Assembly: GCF_004193175.1 (NCBI RefSeq)
Contig: NZ_SAUH01000001.1
Span: 248,001-312,000 of the forward strand
Reading direction: 5' to 3'
Length of the DNA stretch: 64,000 nucleotides
DNA from: Streptomyces sp. RFCAC02
GTDB lineage: Bacteria > Actinomycetota > Actinomycetes > Streptomycetales > Streptomycetaceae
Both the position numbers and the translations under genes were made by a program. This document shows positions 26,348-35,644 of the stretch, piece by piece; position 1 is the first letter of the stretch; each line of letters opens with the position of its first letter. The notes under the pieces are model-generated. The model had not been told where the DNA came from. It did not search any database and saw only the letters and a list, made by a program, of their open reading frames with translations.

Positions 26348-26369
26348 TGTGTGCTCGTCTCAGCACACA
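26348..26369. repeat. Inverted repeat between regulator and lanthipeptide precursor
   Basis: Arms TGTGTGCT (26348-26355) and AGCACACA (26362-26369) are perfectly complementary around a 6-base spacer. The repeat lies in the 225-base divergent intergenic region, about 135 bases before the precursor ATG. It could be an operator for the XRE-TPR protein or a small hairpin in the leader. No clear -35/-10 pair stands out beside it. Confidence 0.45.
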
Positions 26370-26504
26370 AGGCGATGGACTTGGCCGATCCCGCGTCCGT
26401 GGCCGCGTGTCCCGCAAGGCACGTTCGGCGTCAGCACGCCGCCGACTGCACGCCATTGGCATCACCGACATGAGTAACCACCCCCATGAGCAGGAGGACT
26501 CGCC

Positions 26505-26663
26505 ATGAACGTCCAGACCCACCAGACCGAGGCGGCCGTTCCGGCCACCACCGAGGTCGACCTCGATCTGAGCATCAGCATCGTCACCGCCGGCCCCGTC
26601 GCGGCGGCCCTGCTGTCCAGCACCGACGACGGCTGCGACACGCTCAAGAACGGCGACTGCTGA
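26505..26663 (+). CDS. FxLD-family lanthipeptide precursor (variant VxLD)
   Basis: This 52-residue peptide begins MNVQTHQTEAAVPATTE. The leader contains VDLDLSISIV at residues 18-27, matching the F-x-L-D motif of this family except that Val replaces Phe. The expected PV near the leader end (AGPVAAALL) is present. The putative core, STDDGCDTLKNGDC, has two Cys (44, 52) and dehydratable Ser38, Ser39, Thr40 and Thr46. The Asp42-Gly43 pair is a natural site for isoaspartate formation. AGGAGG lies about 7 bases before the ATG. LanB follows 101 bases later on the same strand. Confidence 0.88.
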   Translation: MNVQTHQTEAAVPATTEVDLDLSISIVTAGPVAAALLSSTDDGCDTLKNGDC

Positions 26664-26764
26664 CTCTCCTGACCCGAACCACGGGGTGGCGGTGACGGAA
26701 GCACCCGGCGCCGCCGCCCCGCGCCAACAGTCCACGAACCCGGCCGTCTGGGGAGGCACAATAA

Positions 26765-29700
26765 GTGACCGCGAGCAGCGGACGCACTCCGTACTACCGA
26801 CCCGTCCCGGCGGCCGTACTGCGCGCGAGCACGCACGCCCCGCACATGCACCTGCCGCCCTGGCCCGGCGACGATACCGGCGCCGGACCATGGCGGATGT
26901 GGCTCGCGGCGGCATGGTCGAACCGAACCCTGGCCGAGGCTGTGGCCCTCGCCAGTCCTGTTCTGGCGGACCGGATCGAGCAGGTCCTCGCCGGGCGGCC
27001 CACCGAGACCGTCGCGGCCCGTCGCATGGCCCGGGCCTTGGCCCGCTACTGCCTGCGGCTGCGCGGCCGGGCCACCCCCTTCGGCACCTTTGCCGGAGTG
27101 GCCGGCGCGTCCTTCGGCCCGCACACGGCCTGGCAGTGGAACGAGAACCACCGGCTCCGGACCCGGGCGGACGCGGTCTGGCTGGCCGCCGTCACCGCCC
27201 GCCTGGAAGCCGTGCCCGAGCTTCTCGCCCGACTACCGGTACAGATCAACACGCTCGCCGTCGCCCGCGGCGGACGCCTCGTCGTGACCTGGCAGCCGCA
27301 TCAGAGCGTCCGCTCGCACAGGGCGGGCGAGGAGGTGGAGAAGTCGGTGCGGCTGATCCCGGTGATGGAGACGATCCGGCACACGGCCCTCTCCCCGATC
27401 CGCACCGCCGACCTGGTCGACAAGGTGGCCGCCGAGCATCCCGGCGCAGTTCGCTCCGCGCTGGAGCAGGTGGTGGGACAGCTGGTGGACGTCGGTGTGC
27501 TGATCTCCAGCCTGCGTGCCCCGGCCACCACCGGCGACGCCCTGGCTCATCTGCTCAACCAGTTGCACCAAGCGGGCGTGGGTGACCTGCCACAGACCAA
27601 GACCCTGGTCGGTGAGTTGCAGCTCATCCACGCCGCGATGGGCCGCATCGGCCGCGACGGCGACTGGGAGACCAAGTGGGATCGGCGTGTGCTTGTCCAC
27701 CGGATGCGACGGGTGACCGGCAGGGCCGAGCCGACACTGGCCGTGGACCTGCTGCTCGGCGCCAACCTGGTGCTGCCGCAGGCGGTGGCCGACGAGGCCG
27801 CCCGCGCGGCCGAGGCGCTCATCCGTCTCAGTCCGCAGCCGGCGTCGAGCACCTCGTGGCGTACATACCACCGCGACTTCCTCACCCGCTACGGCCCCGG
27901 CGTCCCGGTACCGGTGACGGAGCTGACCGACTCTGTATCCGGTCTCGGGTTCCCCCGGCACTTCGCCGAACAGCCCGGCGGTCCGGCTGCCTCACCGCGG
28001 GACGAGGTCCTGCTCGCGCTCGCCCAACAGGCCGCCATTGATGGCGTCGAGGAGATCGCACTGGACGCCGGGCTGCTCGATTCCCTCTCTCCCGGCCGTG
28101 AAGCGCGGCGGCCGGTGACGGCGGCGGAGCTGTGGGCCGACCTGCGGGCCGAGACTCCGGAGGCGGTGGACGCAGGCGACTTCACACTGGGCGTGTGCGG
28201 GTTCGGCCGAATCGCGGCCAACTCCGGCCGCTTCCTCGACCTGCTTGACGCTGGCGACCGTCAGAAGACGACCACTCTGTACACCACGCTGCCTACCAGT
28301 GTGAAAGGCGCCGTGGCCGCTCAGCTGTCCTTCCCACCCCGGCATCCACGCACCGAGAACGTTCTGCGTGTCCCTGCTGTGTACGAGCGCCTGATCCCGC
28401 TCGCCGAACACCGCACGGATCACGACAGCCAACTACCGCTGTCGGACCTGGCCATCGCCGCGGATGCGGAGCGACTGTACGTCGTCTCACGCTCCCGGAG
28501 ACAGGTGATCGAACCCGCCCTGCCGCACGCAGGAGCCCGGCACACCATGCCGCCGCTGGCTCGGCTGCTGTTCGAGACCCCACGTTCGCCCCACCCGGGG
28601 GTCACCGCGTTCGACTGGGGGATGGCCGCTTGCCTGCCGTTTCGGCCCCGCGTGCGCTATGGCCGCAGCATCCTGGCCCCCGCGCAGTGGCGCCTCGATC
28701 CGGCAGAACTCCCCGGCCCCGACGTGCCCATGGCTGCCTGGGAGAAGGCTCTGGACAGGCTGCGTGAACAGCGTCGCCTGCCCGCCGGCGTCGCGGTCGG
28801 CTCCGCGGACCGTCAGCTGCGGCTCGACCTGGGCGAAGCCATGGACCGGGCCGTCCTCCGCGACCATCTGAAGGCCGCCGACGGCCCGCTCACCGTGGCC
28901 GAAGCGCCGCTCGCCACCGCGTACGGATGGTGCCAGGGACGGGCCCACGAGCTTGTCGTGCCACTCGCGGCGACCGCCTCCGCCGACGTTGCCCCGGCGT
29001 TCCTGACCAGTGCCCGGCCCGCGCCCGTCACCGGCCCTGGCACCGGGCCAGGGGTGGTGTTCGCCAAGCTCTGCGCGCCCGCTGCGGTGCACGACGAGAT
29101 CCTCAGCGCGCACTTGCCCGAGCTGCTGCAACGGTGGGCGAGCCCGCCTCGGTGGTGGTTCGCCCGCTACCGCCAGCCCATCGATCACCTGAGAATCCGG
29201 CTGCACGATCCGGACGGTGCCCGCGCCGCCGGGTACCTTGCAGCCTGGGCAGAACGCCTCCGGCAGCGCGGCTTGAGCGGTGAGATCGTCTTCGACTCCT
29301 ACCTGCCGGAGACAGGGCGGTACGGCACCGGGGCCGCCTTGGCCGCCGCCGAAGAGCTGTTCGCAGCCGACTCCGCAGCCGTCCTCGCCCAGCTCGCCTT
29401 CCTCACCGCGAACCGGGACGTGCACCCGCAGGCGCTGACCGCGGCGAGCATGGTCGATCTCACCGGTGCGGTGACGGGCAACCGGTCAGCGGGGTTGCAC
29501 TGGCTGCTCGACCACCCCCAGTACGCGGCGACCACGACCGCGCAAGACCGCGAGCTACGCCGCCAGACACTCCGCCTCGCCGAAGAGAAGACGCTGCCCG
29601 TGCTGCCGGGCGGTGCGGATCTCGCCGCCGCTTGGGCGGCCCGCAGGGCGGCGGCCTCCCGCTACACCAACCGCCTCGAGTTCACCGCTCACCGGCTCAC

Positions 29701-29863
29701 CCCGGGATCCGTGCTCGGCTCGCTGCTCCACATGCACCACAACCGCGCTGCAGGGATCGACGCCGAGGCCGAAGCGGTCACGTACAAGCTGGCGCGGGCC
29801 GTCGCCCTGTCGCAGACCCGCCGGAGCACCGGGAGCACGACCATCGCGAGGGGCGATCGATGA
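26765..29863 (+). CDS. Lantibiotic dehydratase LanB (full length), cluster 1
   Basis: The 1032 residues make a class I dehydratase, which glutamylates Ser/Thr of the precursor using Glu-tRNA and then eliminates glutamate. The N-terminal glutamylation domain has LRGRATPFGTFAGVA near residue 100, a family landmark, and DFTLGVCGFGRIAANSGRF near 475. The elimination domain starts near 755 with KLCAPAAVHDEIL, WWFARYRQPIDHLRIRL and SYLPETGRYGTG. The start is GTG at 26765. LanC overlaps its stop (ATGA). The paralogue at 52183-55253 is clearly related but divergent and frameshifted. Confidence 0.95.
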   Translation: MTASSGRTPYYRPVPAAVLRASTHAPHMHLPPWPGDDTGAGPWRMWLAAAWSNRTLAEAVALASPVLADRIEQVLAGRPTETVAARRMARALARYCLRLRGRATPFGTFAGVAGASFGPHTAWQWNENHRLRTRADAVWLAAVTARLEAVPELLARLPVQINTLAVARGGRLVVTWQPHQSVRSHRAGEEVEKSVRLIPVMETIRHTALSPIRTADLVDKVAAEHPGAVRSALEQVVGQLVDVGVLISSLRAPATTGDALAHLLNQLHQAGVGDLPQTKTLVGELQLIHAAMGRIGRDGDWETKWDRRVLVHRMRRVTGRAEPTLAVDLLLGANLVLPQAVADEAARAAEALIRLSPQPASSTSWRTYHRDFLTRYGPGVPVPVTELTDSVSGLGFPRHFAEQPGGPAASPRDEVLLALAQQAAIDGVEEIALDAGLLDSLSPGREARRPVTAAELWADLRAETPEAVDAGDFTLGVCGFGRIAANSGRFLDLLDAGDRQKTTTLYTTLPTSVKGAVAAQLSFPPRHPRTENVLRVPAVYERLIPLAEHRTDHDSQLPLSDLAIAADAERLYVVSRSRRQVIEPALPHAGARHTMPPLARLLFETPRSPHPGVTAFDWGMAACLPFRPRVRYGRSILAPAQWRLDPAELPGPDVPMAAWEKALDRLREQRRLPAGVAVGSADRQLRLDLGEAMDRAVLRDHLKAADGPLTVAEAPLATAYGWCQGRAHELVVPLAATASADVAPAFLTSARPAPVTGPGTGPGVVFAKLCAPAAVHDEILSAHLPELLQRWASPPRWWFARYRQPIDHLRIRLHDPDGARAAGYLAAWAERLRQRGLSGEIVFDSYLPETGRYGTGAALAAAEELFAADSAAVLAQLAFLTANRDVHPQALTAASMVDLTGAVTGNRSAGLHWLLDHPQYAATTTAQDRELRRQTLRLAEEKTLPVLPGGADLAAAWAARRAAASRYTNRLEFTAHRLTPGSVLGSLLHMHHNRAAGIDAEAEAVTYKLARAVALSQTRRSTGSTTIARGDR

Positions 29864-31125
29864 CCGCGCTGGAGGACCCCGGCCTCCGCGAGGCCGCAAC
29901 AGCCCTCGCGGACAAACTCGCTGCCGCTCTGGCCGTGCCCCCGTCAGTGGACTACGGCGACGACTACCGCCCCGACAGTCCACGGTGGCGCGACCAGTCA
30001 CTGTCCAAGGGGGCCGCCGGCGTCGCTGTCCTGCATGGCCTGCGTGCCCAGCTCGGGCGCGGAGGCGTCGGGCCGGTGCACGCATGGTTGTCACGCGCCA
30101 CCCGCGACGAACTCACCGCCGGCCCGGGCGCGGGCCTGTGGTTCGGTGCTCCCTCGATCGCCTTCGCCCTGCATCTGGCCGCACCCGGCCAGTACGCGGG
30201 CGCCGTGGCCGAACTCGACACCGCCGTCCAGAAGCTCATCCGGACCCGCCTCCAAGCCGCCCACACCCGCATCGACGCCCGCCTGCGTCCCTCACCGTAC
30301 GAGTTCGATCTGACCCGCGGACTCGCCGGACTGAGCGCATACCTGCTTCACGGTGCTCCGGACGGTGACCTCCTTACTCAAGTGCTGGACTACCTGGTCC
30401 GGCTGACCGAGCCGGTCGACGCGGCAGATCCAGTCGGCAGTGCCGCGCCGGGCTGGTGGACCGGCGACATCCCTGCCAACGAGCACGACCCGGCCTACGC
30501 CGACGGACATGCCGACTTCGGTATGGCTCATGGCTGTTCCGGCATCGTCGCCGCCCTCTCCCTGGCGCTGCTGGCCGGCGTGCGCGTCGACGGACACCGC
30601 GAAGCCATCGCGCGCATCTGCCGCTGGCTCGATGCCTGGCGGCAGGACGGGACGGCGGGGTGGTGGTGGCCCGAGCGGATCACGTTCGGTGAACTGGCCA
30701 CCGGCCGTCCCGGTCAACAGGGTCCGCTTCGGCCGTCCTGGTGCTACGGCACCCCGGGCCTGGCCCGCGCTCAGCAGCTCGCCGCCCTCGCCACCGGCGA
30801 CACCGCCCGCCAGCAGGCGGCCGAAGTGGCTCTCGTGCGGTGCGTCAACGATCCCGTCCAGCTTTCCCGCCTCACCGACCCAGCCCTGTGCCACGGCTTG
30901 GCTGGACTGGTCGCCACCACCTGGCACGCAGCCGCCGACGCGGCCACCGACACCCTCGTGAACCTGCTCCCGACGCTGGTCCAGCCCCTGCTTGAGCATG
31001 CATTCGACACCGTGCCCGAGGGCCTCCCCGGCCTCGTCGAAGGAAATGCGGGCATCGCCCTCACCCTGCACACCATCGCCACCGGCACACCGAGCCGCTG
31101 GCCAGCCTGCCTCCTCCTCGCCTGA
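29860..31125 (+). CDS. Lanthionine synthetase C-like cyclase LanC, cluster 1
   Basis: The zinc-dependent cyclase adds Cys thiols to dehydroalanine/dehydrobutyrine. In 421 residues the zinc ligands are present: Cys295 in SWCYGTPG, and Cys344-His345 in LCHGLAG. GMAHGCSGIVAALSLALL near 223 and the repeating GxxG helices are those of the alpha/alpha toroid. ATG overlaps the LanB stop (ATGA), indicating translational coupling. A 31-base gap separates it from the next gene. The paralogue at 55250 shares motif spacing. Confidence 0.95.
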   Translation: MTALEDPGLREAATALADKLAAALAVPPSVDYGDDYRPDSPRWRDQSLSKGAAGVAVLHGLRAQLGRGGVGPVHAWLSRATRDELTAGPGAGLWFGAPSIAFALHLAAPGQYAGAVAELDTAVQKLIRTRLQAAHTRIDARLRPSPYEFDLTRGLAGLSAYLLHGAPDGDLLTQVLDYLVRLTEPVDAADPVGSAAPGWWTGDIPANEHDPAYADGHADFGMAHGCSGIVAALSLALLAGVRVDGHREAIARICRWLDAWRQDGTAGWWWPERITFGELATGRPGQQGPLRPSWCYGTPGLARAQQLAALATGDTARQQAAEVALVRCVNDPVQLSRLTDPALCHGLAGLVATTWHAAADAATDTLVNLLPTLVQPLLEHAFDTVPEGLPGLVEGNAGIALTLHTIATGTPSRWPACLLLA

Positions 31126-31156
31126 ACCCCTTCCGCCCGCGAACCGAAGGACCGTG

Positions 31157-33217
31157 ATGGCCACCCAGCCGTCCGCCGACTGGCGTCAGATCAACCTCCG
31201 CTACGACTCCTGGCGGACCGCCGAGCAAACGGCGGTCGAACACCTCCACCCACTGCTGAGCGCGGCCGAAGGCGACGGGATCCTCACCGCTTGGTGGTTC
31301 ATCCGAAAGCGCGAAACCTGGCGGCTCCGTTCCCTGCCCGCACCAGGGCGCGAACAGCACGCGGACGCCGTCCTCGCGCGGCTTGCCGACCACCCCACGG
31401 TCCGGGAGCACGCCCGCCTCGTCTACGAGCCCGAAGCCCGCCGCTTCGGCGGCCGGGACGCGATGGACATCGCCCACACGCTGTTCCACACCGACAGCCG
31501 CCACATCCTCGCCCATCTCGCCGCCGCCCAGGACGGACACGACCTGCGCCGCGAACTCGGCGTGCGGCTCGCCACCCGGCTGATGAACGCTGCAGGCCAG
31601 GACTTCTACGAACATGGCGACATCTGGGCCGCGCTCGCCGAGCACCGCACCACCACCGACAGCCCCGAGCCGTCCCCGGCGACTCTCACCGCAGTACAGA
31701 TGCTCGTCACCGCCCGGAACGACAACCTCGACAGCCCGCTCACCCACCTCCCCGCCTGGGCAGCCGCGTTCGAGGACGCCGGCCGGTCCCTCGCCCTGGT
31801 CGCCCAGCATGGTCACCTCACCCGCGGCCTACGGGCGATCCTCACCGACCACGTCCTGTTCGCCTTCAACCGCCTCGGCGTCTCCGCCACCGAACAGGCC
31901 CTTCTCGCCGCCTCCGCCAGCCGCGTCGTCTTCCACCGCACCCCGGTACCACGAAGCGCCCCGAACACCTCCGACCAGACCACTACAGTCAGGCCAGTGA
32001 CCATGGACGCCACCCCCATCACCACCGACCCACAAGCGCTCCGCAAGACCCTCGTCGCCAAGATCGACAGCCTCGGAACCTTCCGCACCCCGGCCGTCAA
32101 GAACGCCTTTCATTCCGTGCCCCGCCACCTCTTCCTGCCTGGCGTCGACCTGGCGACGGCGTATGCGCCCAAGCAGGTGGTGACCAAGCGCGCGGCCGAC
32201 GGGACCGCCGTCTCCTCCGCCTCCAGCCCCAACATCGTGGCGATCATGCTCGAGCAGCTCCGAGCCACCGCAGGGCACACAGTGCTGGAGATCGGCGCAG
32301 CCACCGGCATCAACGCCGCCTTGCTCAGCGAACTGGTCGGTCCGGACGGCACGGTGACCACCATCGAACTCGACCTCGACCTCGCGGAAGGCGCCCGCGC
32401 CCACCTCGCCAAGGCCGGATACCCGCAGGTCAAGGTGCTGTGCCGCGACGGTGCCCTTGGCGACCCGGACGGCGCCCCCTACAGCAGGATCATCGTCACC
32501 GCCGGTGCCTGGGACATCCCCGCCGCCTGGTGGCAGCAACTCGCCGCCGACGGGCGCCTCGTCGTCCCGCTGCGCCTGCACGGCAGCGGCCTGACCCGCT
32601 CGCTCGCCTTCGACCGCACCGACAACGCCACGATGGTCAGCACGAACGCTGCTACGTGCGGGTTCGTGCCCATGCGAGGAGCCACCGAGATGGGCGAGAT
32701 CCACGTCCGGCTCGCCGACGAGATCATCCTCAAGGTCGACGCCGACGATCTGCCCGACGAAGCCTCCCTCTCCAAGGCTCTCACGCACCCCGCACACCGG
32801 CACTGGACCGGCATCCAGGTCCGCCACGACGAGATGGCTGCCCACCTCGACCTCTGGCTCGCCACCGTCCCCAGCGGCCTCAGCTTCGGCAAGCTTTCCG
32901 TTTCCGACGCCGCCCGCGAACTCGGACTGGCCTCCCCCGCCCGCCGGTGGTCCGGCGCCGGCCTCTACCAAGGCGGCACTCTCTCGTACCTCACCGTCCG
33001 CGCCGTCGACGACGACACCCACGAGCTGGGCATCATCACCCACGGCCCGGACACCGGCAAGATCACCGGCCAGGTGAACGACCTTCTGTACCGCTGGAGC
33101 CGGGAGCGCCCCGCACAGCCGGTTGTCACCGCCTATCCCGCCGGCACCCCCGACGACCGCCTCGCCCCAGGCGCCCGCGTCACCCGCCCCGAGACCCGTC
33201 TGACCATCGGCTGGTGA
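31157..33217 (+). CDS. Thiopeptide-type dehydratase domain fused to FxLD-system methyltransferase
   Basis: This 686-residue fusion has two parts. Residues 1-270 are a thiopeptide-type biosynthesis domain related to the LanB elimination domain (WRQINLRYDSWRTAEQ, TAWWFIRKRETWRLR, DIAHTLFHTDSRHIL, and LFAFNRLGVS at its end). From about residue 283 comes a protein-isoaspartate O-methyltransferase-like enzyme of the FxLD type (HSVPRHLFLPG, SSASSPNIVAIMLEQL, then SAM-binding TVLEIGAATGINAAL near 376). No stop or frameshift separates them. In cluster 2 the same two activities are separate genes. Such methyltransferases convert an Asp of the lanthipeptide to isoaspartate through a succinimide. Acts on the peptide from 26505. 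Confidence 0.92.
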   Translation: MATQPSADWRQINLRYDSWRTAEQTAVEHLHPLLSAAEGDGILTAWWFIRKRETWRLRSLPAPGREQHADAVLARLADHPTVREHARLVYEPEARRFGGRDAMDIAHTLFHTDSRHILAHLAAAQDGHDLRRELGVRLATRLMNAAGQDFYEHGDIWAALAEHRTTTDSPEPSPATLTAVQMLVTARNDNLDSPLTHLPAWAAAFEDAGRSLALVAQHGHLTRGLRAILTDHVLFAFNRLGVSATEQALLAASASRVVFHRTPVPRSAPNTSDQTTTVRPVTMDATPITTDPQALRKTLVAKIDSLGTFRTPAVKNAFHSVPRHLFLPGVDLATAYAPKQVVTKRAADGTAVSSASSPNIVAIMLEQLRATAGHTVLEIGAATGINAALLSELVGPDGTVTTIELDLDLAEGARAHLAKAGYPQVKVLCRDGALGDPDGAPYSRIIVTAGAWDIPAAWWQQLAADGRLVVPLRLHGSGLTRSLAFDRTDNATMVSTNAATCGFVPMRGATEMGEIHVRLADEIILKVDADDLPDEASLSKALTHPAHRHWTGIQVRHDEMAAHLDLWLATVPSGLSFGKLSVSDAARELGLASPARRWSGAGLYQGGTLSYLTVRAVDDDTHELGIITHGPDTGKITGQVNDLLYRWSRERPAQPVVTAYPAGTPDDRLAPGARVTRPETRLTIGW

Positions 33218-33468
33218 CCTCCAGGCCACCCGGACTAACCGCAGGGACACGCCCGTTCTGACTTCACCAACCGTCGGCAGGAGCCATTCGCTCCACGCCG
33301 ACGGCTGTAACTCATATTGGGAGGAAGGGACCGGTGGCGGCTGCAGGCCACGCTGCGGTGGAGGCGCTCTATACGGAACGCAAAAGCCAGGTGCTTGGGC
33401 CTTCGGCACCCGGAATCAGTGTATGCCGGGATCCGGCACATGCTCGCGGGCTGCTGTGAGGCGGCGAC

Positions 33469-33640
33469 CACGGCCGCCTGCCTCTCGAGAGAGGCGTAGA
33501 GAAGGCGGGGCTCGTATTCACCCTGGCCGATGTAGAGCTGTTCCATACCGTGCGCATGCGGGAGCGGCCCGTGAACCCGCCCGGGATCTACTAGTTCTTC
33601 CGCGCCCGCCGCTGGGAACGCGCGCCCCAGCTGGGCACAA
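33469..33640 (+). pseudogene. NUDIX hydrolase remnant
   Basis: One frame reads EKAGLVFTLADVELFHTVRM, then RERPVNPPGIY, a TAG stop, then FFRARRWERAPQLGT. This resembles the segment that follows the Nudix box in many actinomycete NUDIX proteins, but the box itself is eroded and the rest is missing. It is the only coding trace I can support in 33218-34473. The remainder of that 1.25 kb stretch has longer open frames on both strands with no recognisable protein, so I treat it as non-coding or decayed. Confidence 0.4.
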
Positions 33641-34399
33641 GGCGCCGTTCCTATAGGCCATAGGCATGGCGAACGCGGCCGGACGGTGGCCCCGCTGCTG
33701 CCAACGAGTCGAGCACTCGCCCGATTGGGCCAACGGCCGGAGGGCGCGGCAAGGAGTCTCGGCGTGGCAGTTTTCCAATCGGTGGTTTCGCGTGCGCCTC
33801 GAAGGGCGATGCGGATAATGTAAAGAAACCGCGAGTGCAAGCCCCTCCTGATCATTGTCCAGCGATTCACGCATTACTCGTCCGAGAGTATTGGGCAGCC
33901 GCTCCAGCGAAGATTGCCCCTCGCTGAGGGGGTGACGTCGACGCGCCTAGCGAGGCGACAAGACTCGACTCAGAGGGCGCTCCGAGCTGCCCCGGTCGAC
34001 GTTCGCTGCAAACCCGCATGACGCCTGCGTCTACCTTTCTCCCGAAATAGAGTTTCGAAAAATGGGCGACAGCCTCCCACAGTTCAGCGTCTTTATGGTG
34101 TGCAGCGATCCAGGAACAGATCGCACTACATGGCGGGGGGAGCACCCCTGGAACACGAGCTAAGCTGTGCGCGGAAAGTGGCTGACGAGCCGCTCCATGG
34201 CCCCACGCTTCACTGCATTGGCACGTCGCACCTTCTCGCCTTGCACGACCACAGCACCGCAGCCGAGCAAAGGGTACTCCGCTACCTGCCTCCGCCCTTC
34301 CCTCGGTCATCCAGCATTTTGAGGCTTGCGCCACCTTCACCACGCACCGACTGCCGCTCGGTGAATAGAAGCACGCTTGAAGGTGAATAAGGTGCGCCG

Positions 34400-34428
34400 T
34401 TGACGCTTAACGTGACGTCAGACATGCT
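34400..34428 (+). promoter_or_regulatory. Weak promoter candidate for the secreted protein gene
   Basis: TTGACG (34400-34405) is followed after 17 bases by CATGCT (34423-34428), 45 bases before the ATG at 34474. The -35 is good and the -10 poor. Confidence 0.3.
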
Positions 34429-34473
34429 CTGCGTACCCGGCTCGCAGTAGGGCCACGCTGAAAGGGTCTCATC

Positions 34474-34815
34474 ATGCGCAAGAGGCAGGTAGCGATCGCT
34501 GGCGCCACGCTTCTCACGCTTTTCTTTGCCGCCCCGACGGCAGCGAACGCCATCTACAGCTACAACGGTGAGGACCACACGAATGACTACGAGTCCCGCT
34601 CGCGCATACGCACCTGCGATAACGAATCGGACAGTACTGGGGTGAAGGGGGTCTATGAACTGACCAACGGGGACCAGGACAGCGTTCGCGACGACGACGG
34701 CGACAATGGCCTGTGCGCTCATGAAGGTTCGGGCGGACGGACCATCTCAGGCCACCAGACCTGTGAGACGCCGGACCTCTGGCCGGACACCTGCGGGAAC
34801 TGGCAGCGTTACTGA
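34474..34815 (+). CDS. Small secreted Cys-containing protein
   Basis: The 113 residues start with a clear Sec signal peptide: MRKRQVAIAGATLLTLFFAA, then PTAANA as cleavage region near residue 26. The mature part, about 87 residues, is acidic with four cysteines (ICT-type positions: TCDNE, LCAHE, TCETP, TCGNW), likely two disulfides. GAAAGG precedes the ATG. It stands alone, with a strong terminator immediately after it. It resembles small secreted hypothetical proteins of Streptomyces; function unknown. Confidence 0.75.
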   Translation: MRKRQVAIAGATLLTLFFAAPTAANAIYSYNGEDHTNDYESRSRIRTCDNESDSTGVKGVYELTNGDQDSVRDDDGDNGLCAHEGSGGRTISGHQTCETPDLWPDTCGNWQRY

Positions 34816-34830
34816 GACACCGGCGCAGTG

Positions 34831-34866
34831 CCGGCCCGCCCACGCCAATGCGTGACGGCGGGCCGG
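34831..34866 (+). terminator. Nested stem-loop terminator after the secreted protein gene
   Basis: Outer arms CCGGCCCGCC (34831-34840) and GGCGGGCCGG (34857-34866) are perfectly complementary, and the loop itself folds (CACGC at 34841-34845 with GCGTG at 34850-34854). It lies 16 bases after the stop and before the ABC transporter genes. Confidence 0.8.
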
Positions 34867-34894
34867 GCAGGCCACGGAGAAAAGGGGCGGGTGG

Positions 34895-35644
34895 ATGGGA
34901 AGACGAGCAGCGCAGGCAGGGGACCGCCGAGTGTTACCGGGGGATCGTGATGCGGGGGCCGGTGAGTGGGTGGTGCTGGCCGAGTCGGTGGTCGTCGAGG
35001 TGCCGGGGCGGCGGATCGCGGACGGCCTGGACCTCCGGCTGGCCGCCGGTGAGTGCGTCGCGCTGATGGGTCCTTCCGGTTCGGGAAAGACGACCGTGCT
35101 CAACACCCTGGCCGGCCTCGTGCGTCCCGACAGCGGCACGGTCGACATCTGTGGTGAGCGGGTCAGCGACGCCCCGCCGGACCGGTCGGCGGCGGTGCGG
35201 ATGTCCCGCATCGGCATGGTCTTCCAGTTCGGTGAACTGATGCCCGAACTCAGCGTCCTGGAGAACATCGCCCTGCCCGCCGCCTTCGCCAGCCACCCCG
35301 ACGCCACCGAACGCGCCACGCGGCTGCTGGACCTGGTGGGCCTCGCCGGCTACGAGCAGCGTGCCCCGGAGGAACTGTCCGGCGGCGAAGCACAGCGTGC
35401 CGCCATCGCCCGGGCGCTGGTGTGCGGTCCTCGACTGGTCCTCGCCGACGAGCCGACCGGGGCGCTGGACGAGGCCAACGCCCGCCGTATCACCGGCCTG
35501 CTGGTGGACGTCTGCCGGGAGAACCGGGCCGCGCTGCTGGTGGCGACTCACGACCCGGAGGTGGCTGCCGCCATGGACCGGACACTGTTGCTGCGCGACG
35601 GGCTCCTCGTTCCGCGTCCCGACACAGCGGGGCGGTCCCGGTGA
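34895..35644 (+). CDS. ABC transporter ATP-binding protein (LolD/MacB-type)
   Basis: The nucleotide-binding subunit has Walker A GPSGSGKTTVLN near residue 65, Q-loop region VFQFGELMPELSVLENIALP, signature LSGGEAQRAAIARAL near 156, Walker B LVLADEPTGALD near 178 and the H-loop ATHDPEV near 212. It belongs to the class paired with FtsX-like permeases that export peptides, lipids or antibiotics. The frame is open from ATG at 34895, but the conserved part starts only near 34968 (VVLAESVVVEV), so a later GTG start is possible. The stop overlaps the permease start (GTGA). Confidence 0.92.
   Translation: MGRRAAQAGDRRVLPGDRDAGAGEWVVLAESVVVEVPGRRIADGLDLRLAAGECVALMGPSGSGKTTVLNTLAGLVRPDSGTVDICGERVSDAPPDRSAAVRMSRIGMVFQFGELMPELSVLENIALPAAFASHPDATERATRLLDLVGLAGYEQRAPEELSGGEAQRAAIARALVCGPRLVLADEPTGALDEANARRITGLLVDVCRENRAALLVATHDPEVAAAMDRTLLLRDGLLVPRPDTAGRSR

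Noticed and set aside
33235..34343. Long minus-strand open frames (about 210 and 158 codons) in the stretch after cluster 1.
   Set aside because: No ribosome-binding site, no protein-like motif, and composition rich in Arg, Ser and Cys; they look like chance frames in decayed DNA.
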